Assembly (NCBI RefSeq): GCF_018492665.1
Contig: NZ_JAFVME010000002.1
Coordinates: 62,001 to 126,000, forward strand
DNA: 64,000 nucleotides
Direction of reading: 5' to 3'
Origin: Pedobacter sp. B4-66
GTDB lineage: Bacteria; Bacteroidota; Bacteroidia; Sphingobacteriales; Sphingobacteriaceae
Shown: positions 45,901 to 53,979 of the stretch, piece after piece
Layout: each line of letters opens with the position of its first letter
Position numbering within the stretch: the stretch's first letter is position 1
Translations under genes and position numbers: made by a program
Notes under the pieces: model-generated
The model's database searches: none
The model's input: the letters and a program-made list of their open reading frames with translations, nothing else
What the model was told of the DNA's origin: nothing

Positions 45901-46387
45901 CATTACCTGCCAAACCGCCTGCACTTTGGTCGATATTAACTCCCGGCGCCTTTCCTTGCAATGCATTTATAGGATTAATTTCATTTGTACTGGCTAAATC
46001 GGATCCCTTAATCTCAGTAATTGCAAACCCCAATTGACGCTTTTCCTTTTTTATACCTAATGCCGTAACAACTACCTCTCCCAAGGATTGAGCATCCTCA
46101 CTAAGTGATACATTTATTTGAGATGATGATCCTACAGTTACTTCCTTAGTTAGTAAACCGACAGACGTAAAGACTAAAACACTTCCTTCTTTAACATTAA
46201 TGGAAAAAGTACCGTTACTATCTGTTGAAGTACCATTTTTAGCACCCTTTTCCGTGACACTTACTCCAGGCAGTGGTTGTCCAGATTGATCGGTTACCTT
46301 TCCGGCAACTCTTTTTTGAGCAAATGTGGGAATTGCTAAGCTGCAAAACAGCACAATGCATAAGCATTTTAGATACAATACATTCAT
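42983..46387 (-). CDS. SusC/RagA-family TonB-dependent outer membrane transporter
   Basis: The 1134-residue transporter is close in layout to the one at 1661. It has a signal peptide (ending TFAQ, about residue 24) and a carboxypeptidase-regulatory-like domain (GKVTDQSGQPLPGVSVTEKG). The plug has VVVTALGIKKEKRQLGFAIT and SSAAALYGLRAINGVVLITT, and the barrel ends LKAGF. It is the first gene of the susC, susD, ROK, GH29 unit. The leader contains AAACTAAAC 4-12 nt before the ATG, in common with the ROK-susC locus at the left end of the window. Confidence 0.95.
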   Translation of the reverse strand: MNVLYLKCLCIVLFCSLAIPTFAQKRVAGKVTDQSGQPLPGVSVTEKGAKNGTSTDSNGTFSINVKEGSVLVFTSVGLLTKEVTVGSSSQINVSLSEDAQSLGEVVVTALGIKKEKRQLGFAITEIKGSDLASTNEINPINALQGKAPGVNIDQSAGGLAGNAKILIRGNSTFGTNNQPIFVIDGVIIDNESSSSARDFGNDIKNLNMDDFESVSILKGSSAAALYGLRAINGVVLITTKKGKLNKGLGVSVSQSFNFQQPYRGPDFQNEFGGGSVGAFFTDTRDPGYKADQNWDTKVFPVNANGQPYIDPQKNRELENWGPRFNNQQVLNYDGTMTTYKAVPNNYLDAFQTGKGYLTNVAIDGGNDKATFRVSYSRNQSEGFNLRNKLNKNAFSLRSTYKISDAINIDAGADYSALRGENPPNLGLNNYIWIFPRNYDTKYWMQQSKYISSLGGVPKVYDPNETNFVPGADYWFRLFENNYSQDEQMFRGRLTINAKLKDWVSLQAEGNVINLNTKNESEELGQGYLFTGSDNLSGGRYQLIQKNKQSYFLKMMALFNKEINKDFSFNGFIGGEIQGYKQTISDSQTDGGLVFPANYFIENSKKPQISRGGAGDRKTFNSIYASADFSYKNQLYLQATYRGDWSSSLVYTNGEGNPFFSYPAVSLSWIFSETLKLPQWVSFGKLRTNITVLGGDVDAFVINPGYRLTGFSTAGNNNNPMLTYLVDPTGRSFAVDKNIQPLRKVGKEIGAELKFFKNRLGLDATYYVDNNKRQAIYIPAAPETGVNTILVNAGNIQNSGIELSLTGTPVKTNDFEWNTAINYSRNRNKIIELYGDIDYYALQNEGDANNDQIPFAKVGGAYGLIRTKIHSKSFQATDANGNPVASPNNGKTVLAWRSDARAGFPQRSNEWQDVGDINAKFRGSIDNTFRYKGFSLNVMIDAKIGGDMIVTSERYGTHTGIFESSLKGRDKDHGGIEWTSKYDGKTYDDGIIPDGVFDNGQTVTQANGTVVNVGGMTYQEAYEKGFVEPTHLPQYNYRLGSFSTAVGDYWVVKNSWVSLRQLALNYQFPQSVAAKLKLSNLGVSLIGRDLFYLYNSLPNNINPASAATTKTSENRENGFVPPMVRYIGLTLKAGF

Positions 46388-46587
46388 GTGGTTTAGTTTA
46401 GGACTAGTTAATACCTATTATAAAAACTAATTTGGTTACTTAAACTTAAAATAAATTTTCCAAAAAATAAAGAACTTTCTTATTTTTTTTAAAAAGTATC
46501 AAAGAGTTATTGCTTAAAAATATATACCCATATTTACCTTGAATACAAAGATTCTGCTTCTAATAACGCCTTTGGTTTAGCCGCATA

Positions 46588-46633
46588 AAACAAAGAGGCC
46601 TGTATCATTATCATGATACAGGCCTCTTTGTTT
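46588..46633 (-). terminator. Long hairpin terminator of lepB
   Basis: A perfect inverted repeat of about 21 bp per arm (46588-46608 with 46613-46633) sits 18 bp after the lepB stop. Its ends are AAACAAAG and CTTTGTTT, so it could act in either direction. Confidence 0.8.
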
Positions 46634-46650
46634 GTATTAAGTTTCTAAAA

Positions 46651-47850
46651 CTAGTTTATTCCTCTTAACAATCTATTCCATCTAATTTTACTAAAGAAAG
46701 ATCCATTTGTATTATAGCTCATCCAAATAAATAAAGCTTTACCAACAATATGGTCTTCAGGAACAAATCCCCAATAACGGGAATCTAATGAGTTATGTCT
46801 ATTATCTCCCATCATCCAATAGTAGTCCATTTTAAAGGTATAGCTTGTTGCGGGCTTACCATTAATTAACCAACCGTTACCTGATTTTTCCAATTTATTA
46901 CCCTCGTAAATTCTAATGCTTCTTTCATAAAGAGGCATAGTAGCACTGTCAAGTTGAACCGTCCAACCTTTTTTAGGGATAACAAATGGACCAAAGTTAT
47001 CGGCATTCCAATTTCTTTTAGGATCGAAAGGGAAAACATCTTTCTCCTGGTATCCTTCTGGTTGTGTTATTTCTTTAACAGATTGCACAAAATCAAGCTT
47101 AGCAACACTAGCCATCATTGGCTCAGTTCCAGTAAAAGTGTATACATTTGGAGATGACTGACTAACCTCCTCTGATATATTAAAACCAAGGTCTTCAAAA
47201 ACAGAGAAATTTATATCAGAGGTCTTAAATGTAACAGAATAAGTCATTTGCCCTGTACCCTTAAGCTTCTCTGGTTTACCATTTACAGATACAAGACCAT
47301 CTTTCATACTAATGGTATCACCACCAATACCTATACACCTTTTAATATAGTTTTCTCTTTTATCTACCGGCCTGGTAACAATAGTATAATGTTTATTAAC
47401 AGCATCCCATCCTTCAGACCTCACCATTCTATAATAATCAATGTCCTGAGCCTCTAGTGCTACTGTATCGCCCTGAGGATAGTTAAACACGACTACATCA
47501 TTTCTTTTAATTTCTGATAAACCTGGCAATCTATGATACTTCCACTGTACCCCATCCCAATAAGCCTTAGTACCTGTTAAAGGCATTGTATGATGAGCAA
47601 AAGGAAATGCTACTGGTGTCATTGGAACACGAGGTCCATAATTTACCTTGCTAACAAACAAGAAATCACCAATCAGCAATGACCTTTCCATAGAACCTGT
47701 AGGAATTGTGTATGCTTCTATAAAGAATACTCTAATAACTGTTGCTGCAATTACTGCGAACAAAATAGCATCAACCCATTCACGGCTTCTGGACTTTTTC
47801 TTTTTGGGCTTGGCATCCTTATTTTCCTTTTGCCAGAATTTCCAATTCAT
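46651..47850 (-). CDS. lepB: Signal peptidase I
   Basis: The 399-residue membrane protease removes signal peptides from exported proteins. A basic N-terminus and one transmembrane helix (about 26-44) lead to the S26 catalytic site: Ser53 in PTGSMERSLL and Lys170 in ENYIKRCIGIGGDT, with the C-terminal GDNRHNSLDSRYWGFVPE box. At about 400 residues it is longer than the E. coli enzyme, with extra sequence between the two catalytic boxes and before the last box, as is usual in Bacteroidota. It lies 9 bp after dapB. Confidence 0.95.
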   Translation of the reverse strand: MNWKFWQKENKDAKPKKKKSRSREWVDAILFAVIAATVIRVFFIEAYTIPTGSMERSLLIGDFLFVSKVNYGPRVPMTPVAFPFAHHTMPLTGTKAYWDGVQWKYHRLPGLSEIKRNDVVVFNYPQGDTVALEAQDIDYYRMVRSEGWDAVNKHYTIVTRPVDKRENYIKRCIGIGGDTISMKDGLVSVNGKPEKLKGTGQMTYSVTFKTSDINFSVFEDLGFNISEEVSQSSPNVYTFTGTEPMMASVAKLDFVQSVKEITQPEGYQEKDVFPFDPKRNWNADNFGPFVIPKKGWTVQLDSATMPLYERSIRIYEGNKLEKSGNGWLINGKPATSYTFKMDYYWMMGDNRHNSLDSRYWGFVPEDHIVGKALFIWMSYNTNGSFFSKIRWNRLLRGIN

Positions 47851-47859
47851 ATTTCTTTC

Positions 47860-48600
47860 TTATTTAAAATTAAATATATCTGCTATATTATAAAAACCTT
47901 GTTTTTTCTCTAACCATTCAGCAGCCACTACTGCACCTAGAGCAAAACCGGAACGATTGTGAGCAGTATGCTTAAACTCAATTTCATCAACTTCCGAACT
48001 ATATACAACGGTATGTGTTCCAGGTATATTTTCTATTCTATGGGATTCAATCAGCAATTGCTCTTTCTTTAACACATCATCAAACTCCGTTCCCACTAGT
48101 TCATTCACCCATTCGTTCTTTCTATCCAGATTCTCAATAATATCTTCTGCGATAGTCATAGCTGTGCCGCTTGGCGAATCTAACTTTTGAGTATGATGAA
48201 TCTCTTCAACCTGAACTTCATACGCTGGAAAGCCATTCATCAACTTTGCAAGCACTTTATTCATATGAAAGAAAATATTAACCCCAATGCTAAAGTTTGA
48301 TCCATAAAGAAGTGAATTGTTACGAGTAAGACACTCATTCTTTACTTCCTGTAACTGTCCGTACCAACCAGTAGTACCTACAACAACAGGAACATTGGCA
48401 TCAAAACAAGCATAAATATTATTTATTGCTGCATCTGGAGCACTAAAATCTATAGCTACATCAGCCTTTTTTAAATTAGAGGTTGTTAAGTCTTCGAGGT
48501 TATCAATATTTATCTTTAAGACTACTTCATGTCCTCTTTCTAATGCAAAACGTTCAATAATCTGACCCATTTTACCATAACCTAGTAATGCTATTTTCAT
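47860..48600 (-). CDS. dapB: 4-hydroxy-tetrahydrodipicolinate reductase
   Basis: The 246-residue enzyme performs the NAD(P)H-dependent reduction in the diaminopimelate/lysine pathway. It has the nucleotide-binding LLGYGKMGQII, VVGTTGWYGQL and the substrate/catalytic loop EIHHTQKLDSPSGTAMTIAE with HNRSGFALGAV at the C-terminal part. It precedes lepB by 9 bp, and the parA, parB, DUF5683 genes lie upstream on the same strand. Confidence 0.95.
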   Translation of the reverse strand: MKIALLGYGKMGQIIERFALERGHEVVLKINIDNLEDLTTSNLKKADVAIDFSAPDAAINNIYACFDANVPVVVGTTGWYGQLQEVKNECLTRNNSLLYGSNFSIGVNIFFHMNKVLAKLMNGFPAYEVQVEEIHHTQKLDSPSGTAMTIAEDIIENLDRKNEWVNELVGTEFDDVLKKEQLLIESHRIENIPGTHTVVYSSEVDEIEFKHTAHNRSGFALGAVVAAEWLEKKQGFYNIADIFNFK

Positions 48601-48713
48601 TGACTGTATTCTTTTGTTTCTCTTGATTCAAGCTTAAAAATAAGCCGATTCATTTAATATTTCTTATTTTTTGCTAAAGGTATTAAAAGCCAGCATATCC
48701 CAAATAAAATATG

Positions 48714-49370
48714 CTAGAATCTAACAGTAAGTTTTATTCCTGGAGTTACATTATTATAACCATACATATGCTCTGTACTAATTAGTCCTGGAGACAACTT
48801 CATACCAATATCATCGACGTTAAAGTATTTTAAGCGTGCATCGATATATGCTTCAACCACATTAAGAAGATATAGGCCTACGTAAGAGAAAATGATTACT
48901 TCCTTATTTCTTCTGAAAAGGTCTTTGGCAGTAATCAAGCCCTGCTCATCCATATTCTTGTATGGAAAATCTTCACTTGGTTCTCCGTTGTTCTTAGGAT
49001 CTCTACGATAAAGGATTTCATCGTAGAAAAGCGTGTAATTTTTACTATTATCAATAAATGAAATGGTAAGAAGTGTAAAACCGGTATAAAGACCGGCAAC
49101 TTTTGCAAGTCTGTAAACGGTAACTCCATTTCTAATTTGTCCAAGACCAGGAAGCATTAACGAACTAAGAGCTGCCCTTCTTCCTGCAATTTTACCTGGA
49201 TTTACATAGGCAGGCTTTTTAAGTGTATCCACCTTTTGAGGTCTGATCGGCTCAATCACTGGTTTTGTTTTATTAATCAGTGTATCCTTTTTTACAACAG
49301 GATTTTCTTGAGCACTAACCGTCACTGCAATAAAAAGAAACAAGACCGATAGCAGCAGATTTTTGTACAT
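48714..49370 (-). CDS. DUF5683 family membrane-associated protein
   Basis: The 218-residue protein has a signal peptide (MYKNLLLSVLFLFIAVTVSA). A proline- and lysine-rich linker follows, then a conserved region beginning RRAALSSLMLPGLGQIRNG with two hydrophobic segments (about 83-103 and 148-168). This is the DUF5683 pattern. I took the ATG at 49370, which overlaps the parB stop (TAATG), over the in-frame TTG at 49376. The family commonly follows parAB and precedes dapB and lepB in Bacteroidota. Function unknown. Confidence 0.85.
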   Translation of the reverse strand: MYKNLLLSVLFLFIAVTVSAQENPVVKKDTLINKTKPVIEPIRPQKVDTLKKPAYVNPGKIAGRRAALSSLMLPGLGQIRNGVTVYRLAKVAGLYTGFTLLTISFIDNSKNYTLFYDEILYRRDPKNNGEPSEDFPYKNMDEQGLITAKDLFRRNKEVIIFSYVGLYLLNVVEAYIDARLKYFNVDDIGMKLSPGLISTEHMYGYNNVTPGIKLTVRF

Positions 49371-50290
49371 TACCAATCTAATAATTCCAAAATACGACTC
49401 AAGTCATCTTCAGACATGAACGGGATTTCAATAGCGCCTTTCCCATTTTCACCTACCTTTAATTTAACTTTGGTGGCAAATCTTGAGGCTAAATCCTTCT
49501 GTAGTTTTTGATATTCAAACGGAACACCAATAGGTTGTCTATTTGTTTTCGGTTTTACCTGAACACTATTTATACTTCTTACCAACTCTTCAACCTTACG
49601 TACAGATAATTCCTTATCTATAATTTCATCGTGAATAAAAAGCTGTTTTTCTACCTGCTCAACATTTATCAAAGCACGGGCATGTCCCATTGAAATCTTT
49701 TGATCTCTTATGGAAACTTGTATCGCCGGAGGTAATTTCAACAAGCGCAAATAATTGGTTACCGTAGAACGGTTTTTACCAACTCTTTCACCTAGCTGCT
49801 CTTGTTTTAGATTACATTCATCTATCATTTGCTGAAAACTCAATGCAATCTCGATGGCATTAAGATTTTCACGCTGAATATTCTCGATAAGTGCCATCTC
49901 CAGCATTTGCTGGTCGTTGGCACTACGTACATATGCAGGGATTTCGGTTAGCCCTGCTAATTTAGAAGCTCTTAATCTTCTCTCCCCAGAGATTAACTGA
50001 TACTTCCCACCAGGTTGTTTCCTTACTGTAATTGGCTGTATTAGTCCTTGTACCCTGATGGATTCAGAAAGTTCATTTAAAGCAACCTGATCAAATTCAG
50101 TACGAGGTTGATACGGGTTAGTCTCAATATCACTAATATTGATATGTCCGATATTGTTGTTATTACCGCCCTCTTGCTTTGTTTCGCTTACCGGATTAAC
50201 TCCGTTCTTTGGCGGGTTTACAGCATCTGAGTCATCCAAAAGCGCACTTAACCCTTTACCTAAACCTGTTTTTCGCTGAAAAGATGTCAT
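49370..50290 (-). CDS. parB: Chromosome partitioning protein ParB
   Basis: The 306-residue protein is a ParB/Spo0J homologue that binds parS and spreads on DNA in chromosome segregation. An N-terminal KTGLGKGLSALL is followed by the ParB/sulfiredoxin-type CTP-binding domain (about 47-140: ETNPYQPRTEFD, LISGERRLRASKLAG and ENIQRENLNAIE), a helix-turn-helix (LGERVGKNRSTVTNYLRLLK) and a C-terminal dimer domain. parA lies 11 bp upstream. No parS site was recognised by eye nearby. Confidence 0.95.
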   Translation of the reverse strand: MTSFQRKTGLGKGLSALLDDSDAVNPPKNGVNPVSETKQEGGNNNNIGHINISDIETNPYQPRTEFDQVALNELSESIRVQGLIQPITVRKQPGGKYQLISGERRLRASKLAGLTEIPAYVRSANDQQMLEMALIENIQRENLNAIEIALSFQQMIDECNLKQEQLGERVGKNRSTVTNYLRLLKLPPAIQVSIRDQKISMGHARALINVEQVEKQLFIHDEIIDKELSVRKVEELVRSINSVQVKPKTNRQPIGVPFEYQKLQKDLASRFATKVKLKVGENGKGAIEIPFMSEDDLSRILELLDW

Positions 50291-50301
50291 TAAAAATATT
50301 T

Positions 50302-51105
50302 TTAAATAATTGCTGTAGTTGTATTCTGTACTTCTTTAACCATTCCGTTTTTATGAACAATCTCACGAGCAAGGTTCAAATAGTTAATTGCTCCTTTACA
50401 AGTTGCATCGTGCATAATTACCGATATACCGTAACTTGGCGCCTCACTTAAGCGGGTGTTACGCTGAATGATCGTATCAAAAACCAACTCCTGGAAATGG
50501 GTTTTAACCTCTTCCACAACCTGATTAGAAAGTCTTAAACGCACATCGTACATGGTAAGTAGAATCCCTTCTATCTCTAATTCAGGATTTAAACGGTTTT
50601 GAACAATTTTAATTGTGTTCAACAGTTTACCTAAACCTTCAAGAGCAAAATACTCACATTGTACCGGGATAATTACTGAATCTGCAGCTGTTAGTGCATT
50701 AATGGTAATTAGACCTAAAGATGGAGAGCAATCTACAATGATAAAGTCATACTGATCTTTAACTTTCTCCAGAACAGCCTTCATCTTATACTCCCTGTTA
50801 TTCAGGTTGATCATCTCAATCTCAGCACCAACTAAATCGATGTGTGCCGGGAGCAGATCCAGATTAGGCGTTTCAGTTTTCTGAATCGCGTCTACCGCAT
50901 CAATATCATTAATGATACACTCGTAAATGCTATTTTTGATGCTTCTTGGATCAAAACCAATACCTGAAGTAGAATTGGCTTGAGGATCAGCATCAACTAA
51001 TAATGTTCTATATTCCAGTACGGCTAAACTTGCGGCTAAGTTAATTGATGAAGTAGTTTTACCTACGCCACCTTTCTGATTTGCCAATGCAATAATTTTA
51101 CTCAT
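50302..51105 (-). CDS. parA: Chromosome partitioning ATPase ParA
   Basis: The 267-residue protein is a ParA/Soj-type ATPase. It has the deviant Walker A motif KGGVGKTTSS (11-20), DADPQANSTSG, and the Walker B-like FIIVDCSPSLGLIT. It lacks the N-terminal helix-turn-helix of plasmid type Ia proteins, consistent with a chromosomal system. It is the first gene of the parA, parB, DUF5683 unit and is divergent from the FMN reductase gene. Confidence 0.96.
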   Translation of the reverse strand: MSKIIALANQKGGVGKTTSSINLAASLAVLEYRTLLVDADPQANSTSGIGFDPRSIKNSIYECIINDIDAVDAIQKTETPNLDLLPAHIDLVGAEIEMINLNNREYKMKAVLEKVKDQYDFIIVDCSPSLGLITINALTAADSVIIPVQCEYFALEGLGKLLNTIKIVQNRLNPELEIEGILLTMYDVRLRLSNQVVEEVKTHFQELVFDTIIQRNTRLSEAPSYGISVIMHDATCKGAINYLNLAREIVHKNGMVKEVQNTTTAII

Positions 51106-51176
51106 CTATCTTATTAATAATTACAATTATTCTCTAACGGCTTGTATTTACTCGACGTAAATCTATAAAAAATGCT

Positions 51177-51184
51177 ATTTTTGT
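51177..51184 (+). promoter_or_regulatory. Candidate -7 element before the FMN reductase gene
   Basis: TATTTTTG matches TAnnTTTG exactly, 103 bp before the reductase ATG. No good TTTG at -33 is seen, so this is tentative. Confidence 0.35.
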
Positions 51185-51286
51185 GTTTATTTAGGCATAT
51201 TTTAACGAATAGCTAAGATACAAACTAAATGGCAAAATTAGTATTAATGCCTTAAGTGTTTTACACATCTTATTAACAATTTATAC

Positions 51287-51808
51287 ATGGTAACCATCAT
51301 ATCCGGAACCAACAGACCTCAAAGTAATACGCTAAAAGTAGCCCAATATTATCAGAAAACACTGGCATTAAAAGGCTTAGATTCTACCGTCTTTAACCTT
51401 GAAGATTTACCTGATAACCTTATTGCCTCCGACCTATATGGAAAACGGAGTACTGAGTTCCAAGCTATCCAGGAAATGGTTACAAAAACCACAAAGTTTC
51501 TTTTTATAATACCAGAATATAATGGCAGTTTCCCCGGTGTACTAAAAGTGTTTATTGATGCCTGCAACTTCCCAGAAAGTTTCTACGATAAAAAAGCAGC
51601 GCTTGTAGGTGTATCTTCAGGAAAATATGGAAACATTCGCGGTATTGACCATTTTGGTGGCGTATGCAGTTACCTGCATCTAAATGTTTTACCACTAAGG
51701 TTACACATTGCTACTATAAAAGCTGAATTAAATGAACAGGGTGATTTCTTTAAAGAAGATACACTTAAATTTACCGACCAACAGATGAATAAATTTATTG
51801 CGTTTTAA
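51287..51808 (+). CDS. NAD(P)H-dependent FMN reductase-like flavoprotein
   Basis: The 173-residue protein has the flavodoxin-like fold of NADPH-dependent FMN reductases. It shows the phosphate-binding loop SGTNRPQSNTLKVA, FIIPEYNGSFPGVLKVFIDA and a GVSSGKYGNIRG loop. It likely reduces FMN, quinones or azo-type substrates in the cytoplasm; the physiological substrate is unknown. It ends tail to tail with the next gene with a 14-bp overlap. Confidence 0.9.
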   Translation: MVTIISGTNRPQSNTLKVAQYYQKTLALKGLDSTVFNLEDLPDNLIASDLYGKRSTEFQAIQEMVTKTTKFLFIIPEYNGSFPGVLKVFIDACNFPESFYDKKAALVGVSSGKYGNIRGIDHFGGVCSYLHLNVLPLRLHIATIKAELNEQGDFFKEDTLKFTDQQMNKFIAF

Positions 51809-52253
51809 AGCTTATCCAGGTTTTACCTTCATTCCCAAAAACAAAGTATCCCGGATATAACATTTCTGCAATATCTTCCAGCGCATTAACGGCAACGTCA
51901 GCTTCATCTGCAACCGCAGCTTCATCGTCCCATAAATAAACACGGTTATACTCAACCGATGGCCAATCTTTGCTCAACAAGGTAGGCACAACCCCCATTA
52001 ATTGTAACATACTGGTGCTTTTCTCATAATAAACAACAACTCTGGCAGTGTTAATATCATCTTGCAAAACCCCACCAGCTTCATTAATAAGCCCCTCAAG
52101 ATCTTTGCTCAGCTTATTCTCCGTATCCAGAAAAGCCACTGCAACTTTATCCATGAATTTAATTTTATGCTGAATTATATCTACCCGATCCTGAAGACTT
52201 TCACGTAACTGTTCATCCTCTACCCTACTAATAACCGCATTTAAAAAAGACAT
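51795..52253 (-). CDS. Hypothetical acidic cytoplasmic protein
   Basis: A 152-residue protein with no signal peptide or membrane segment. The first half is helical with a heptad-like pattern (VEDEQLRESLQDRVDIIQHK); the second half is acidic (DDEAAVADEADVAVNALEDI) and ends FVFGNEGKTWISFKTQ. I do not recognise a family. Good codon use, an ATG start and an exact -7 promoter match (TAATTTTG, 52284-52277 on the minus strand) support it as real. It overlaps the FMN reductase by 14 bp at the stops and is divergent from the solute-binding lipoprotein. Confidence 0.75.
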   Translation of the reverse strand: MSFLNAVISRVEDEQLRESLQDRVDIIQHKIKFMDKVAVAFLDTENKLSKDLEGLINEAGGVLQDDINTARVVVYYEKSTSMLQLMGVVPTLLSKDWPSVEYNRVYLWDDEAAVADEADVAVNALEDIAEMLYPGYFVFGNEGKTWISFKTQ

Positions 52254-52276
52254 ATTGATTTATTTATTACTTTGTG

Positions 52277-52284
52277 CAAAATTA
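52277..52284 (-). promoter_or_regulatory. Candidate -7 element of the hypothetical gene at 51795
   Basis: TAATTTTG on the minus strand matches TAnnTTTG exactly and is 23 bp before the ATG at 52253. The -33 box is not clear. Confidence 0.4.
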
Positions 52285-52298
52285 GTATTCCTAAACTG

Positions 52299-53930
52299 AT
52301 GCATCGTATTATAATCAATATTTTTTGCGGATTGCTTTTGCTTACTGCCTTTTCATGTAGCGGTCCTTCTTCAAATAAGGACAAAAAAGTATTTAACATG
52401 AATCTGGATCAGAATTTAACTTCTCTTGATCCGGCCTTTGCTCGTAATCAGAATGCACTGTGGATGATTAACCAGGTTTTCAACGGATTAGTGCAGGTAG
52501 ATAGCAACCTTAACATTCTTCCATGCATCGCTAAAACCTGGCAAATTTCTTCTGATGGATTGACTTACACCTTTAACCTCCGTAATGATGTGTACTTTCA
52601 TAACGACCCCATTTTCCCCAAGGGAATAGGTAGAAAAACTGTAGCATCCGATTTTGTTTATAGCTTTTATCGCCTTATAGACCCAAAAGTTGCCTCATCA
52701 GGGGGCTGGATATTTAGCGACAAGGTAAAAGACATCAACAATTTTATTGCAATAAATGACACTACTTTTCAAGTTAAACTCATAAAGCCATTCCCTGCTT
52801 TTATGAAACTGCTTACCACTCAATATTGCTCTGTAGTACCAAAGGAGATTGTTGATCATTACGGGAAGGACTTCCGCAGTCACCCTATTGGAACAGGTCC
52901 ATTTAAATTTAAATACTGGAAAGAAGACGAAATTCTGGTTCTCCTTAAAAATGAAAATTACTGGGAGAAAATAAATAGCACCAAACTCCCTTATCTCGAT
53001 GCCGTGAAAGTTACATTTATTACTGACAAGCAAAGTGCCTTCATGAACTTCCTAAAAAAAGATCTTGATTTTTTTGATAAAGTTGATGGAAGTTACCGGG
53101 ATGATATATTAACAAAAAGCGGCAAAATGACCGCAAAATATAAAGGCAAATTTAACTTAAGAAAGGGGCCATACCTTTGCACCGAATACGTAGGAATACT
53201 TGTTGACACTAACATAGCCATTACCAAAAACTCTCCCTTAAAATACCAAAAAGTACGACAAGCAATAAATTATGCGATTGACAAGCCCAAACTAATTAAA
53301 TACCTACGCAACAGTATTGGCATCCCTGCAACTGCCGGATTCATCCCACAAGGGATGCCGGGTTTTGATAGCATAGCAGTTAAAGGCTATCATTATAATC
53401 CAGAAAAAGCTGCTGCATTGTTAGCTGAGACTGGATTTCCGAATGGAAAAGGAATGCCTCAGGTTACCCTCAGTACTTCCACTACTTATAAAGACCTTAT
53501 AGAATTTATACAAGGCGAGCTTGCAGCAATCGGCATTAAAGTAAAGGTGGATGTGAGCCCTAATGCAAGCTTAAGAGATTTAATGTCTAAAAATGAGGTA
53601 AACTTTTTTAGGGGTTCCTGGATTGCTGATTATCCGGATGGAGAGAACTACCTCGCCATGTTCTATTCCAAAAATAAAGTGCCAAATGGGCCAAATTATA
53701 CAGCTTACTACAATGATGATTTCGACAAACTATTTGAGCAAAGCTATTATGTTAGCGACAATGCCAAACGCTACTTACTATACCAAAAAATGGATCAGAT
53801 GGTAATGGATTATGCGAACATAGTTCCCATTTACTACGATCAATCAGTAATCATGACTCAAAATAACATTAGTGGATATAGTATAAATCCACAAAATCTA
53901 ATGATTCTAAAAACCGTTAAAAAGAAATAA
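52299..53930 (+). CDS. ABC-type peptide/solute-binding lipoprotein (SBP_bac_5, OppA/DppA-like)
   Basis: The 543-residue lipoprotein begins MHRIIINIFCGLLLLTAFSC (Cys20 lipid anchor). I preferred the ATG at 52299 to the in-frame TTG at 52272. Family 5 solute-binding motifs are clear: LTSLDPAFARNQNALWMINQ, AKTWQISSDGLTYTFNLRN, HPIGTGPFKFKYW and VRQAINYAIDKPKLI. Such proteins bind peptides or sugars for ABC import. No permease or ATPase genes are nearby, so it is an orphan or its partners lie elsewhere. The stop codon is inside the hairpin at 53921. Confidence 0.92.
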   Translation: MHRIIINIFCGLLLLTAFSCSGPSSNKDKKVFNMNLDQNLTSLDPAFARNQNALWMINQVFNGLVQVDSNLNILPCIAKTWQISSDGLTYTFNLRNDVYFHNDPIFPKGIGRKTVASDFVYSFYRLIDPKVASSGGWIFSDKVKDINNFIAINDTTFQVKLIKPFPAFMKLLTTQYCSVVPKEIVDHYGKDFRSHPIGTGPFKFKYWKEDEILVLLKNENYWEKINSTKLPYLDAVKVTFITDKQSAFMNFLKKDLDFFDKVDGSYRDDILTKSGKMTAKYKGKFNLRKGPYLCTEYVGILVDTNIAITKNSPLKYQKVRQAINYAIDKPKLIKYLRNSIGIPATAGFIPQGMPGFDSIAVKGYHYNPEKAAALLAETGFPNGKGMPQVTLSTSTTYKDLIEFIQGELAAIGIKVKVDVSPNASLRDLMSKNEVNFFRGSWIADYPDGENYLAMFYSKNKVPNGPNYTAYYNDDFDKLFEQSYYVSDNAKRYLLYQKMDQMVMDYANIVPIYYDQSVIMTQNNISGYSINPQNLMILKTVKKK

Positions 53931-53965
53931 GCCTCACCAATTAAATTGGTGAGGCTTATTTCTTT
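53921..53965. terminator. Bidirectional terminator over the lipoprotein stop codon
   Basis: A perfect inverted repeat of about 20 bp per arm (53921-53942 with 53944-53965) has A-rich left and T-rich right ends. It includes the stop codon of the plus-strand lipoprotein and ends 15 bp before the stop of the convergent receptor gene. Confidence 0.85.
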
Positions 53966-53979
53966 TTAACTGGCAACAT

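Noticed and set aside
49370..51286. Search for a parS site around parAB
   Set aside because: No 14-16 bp palindrome resembling the known parS consensus was visible in the coding or intergenic DNA; a computed search of the whole genome would be needed.
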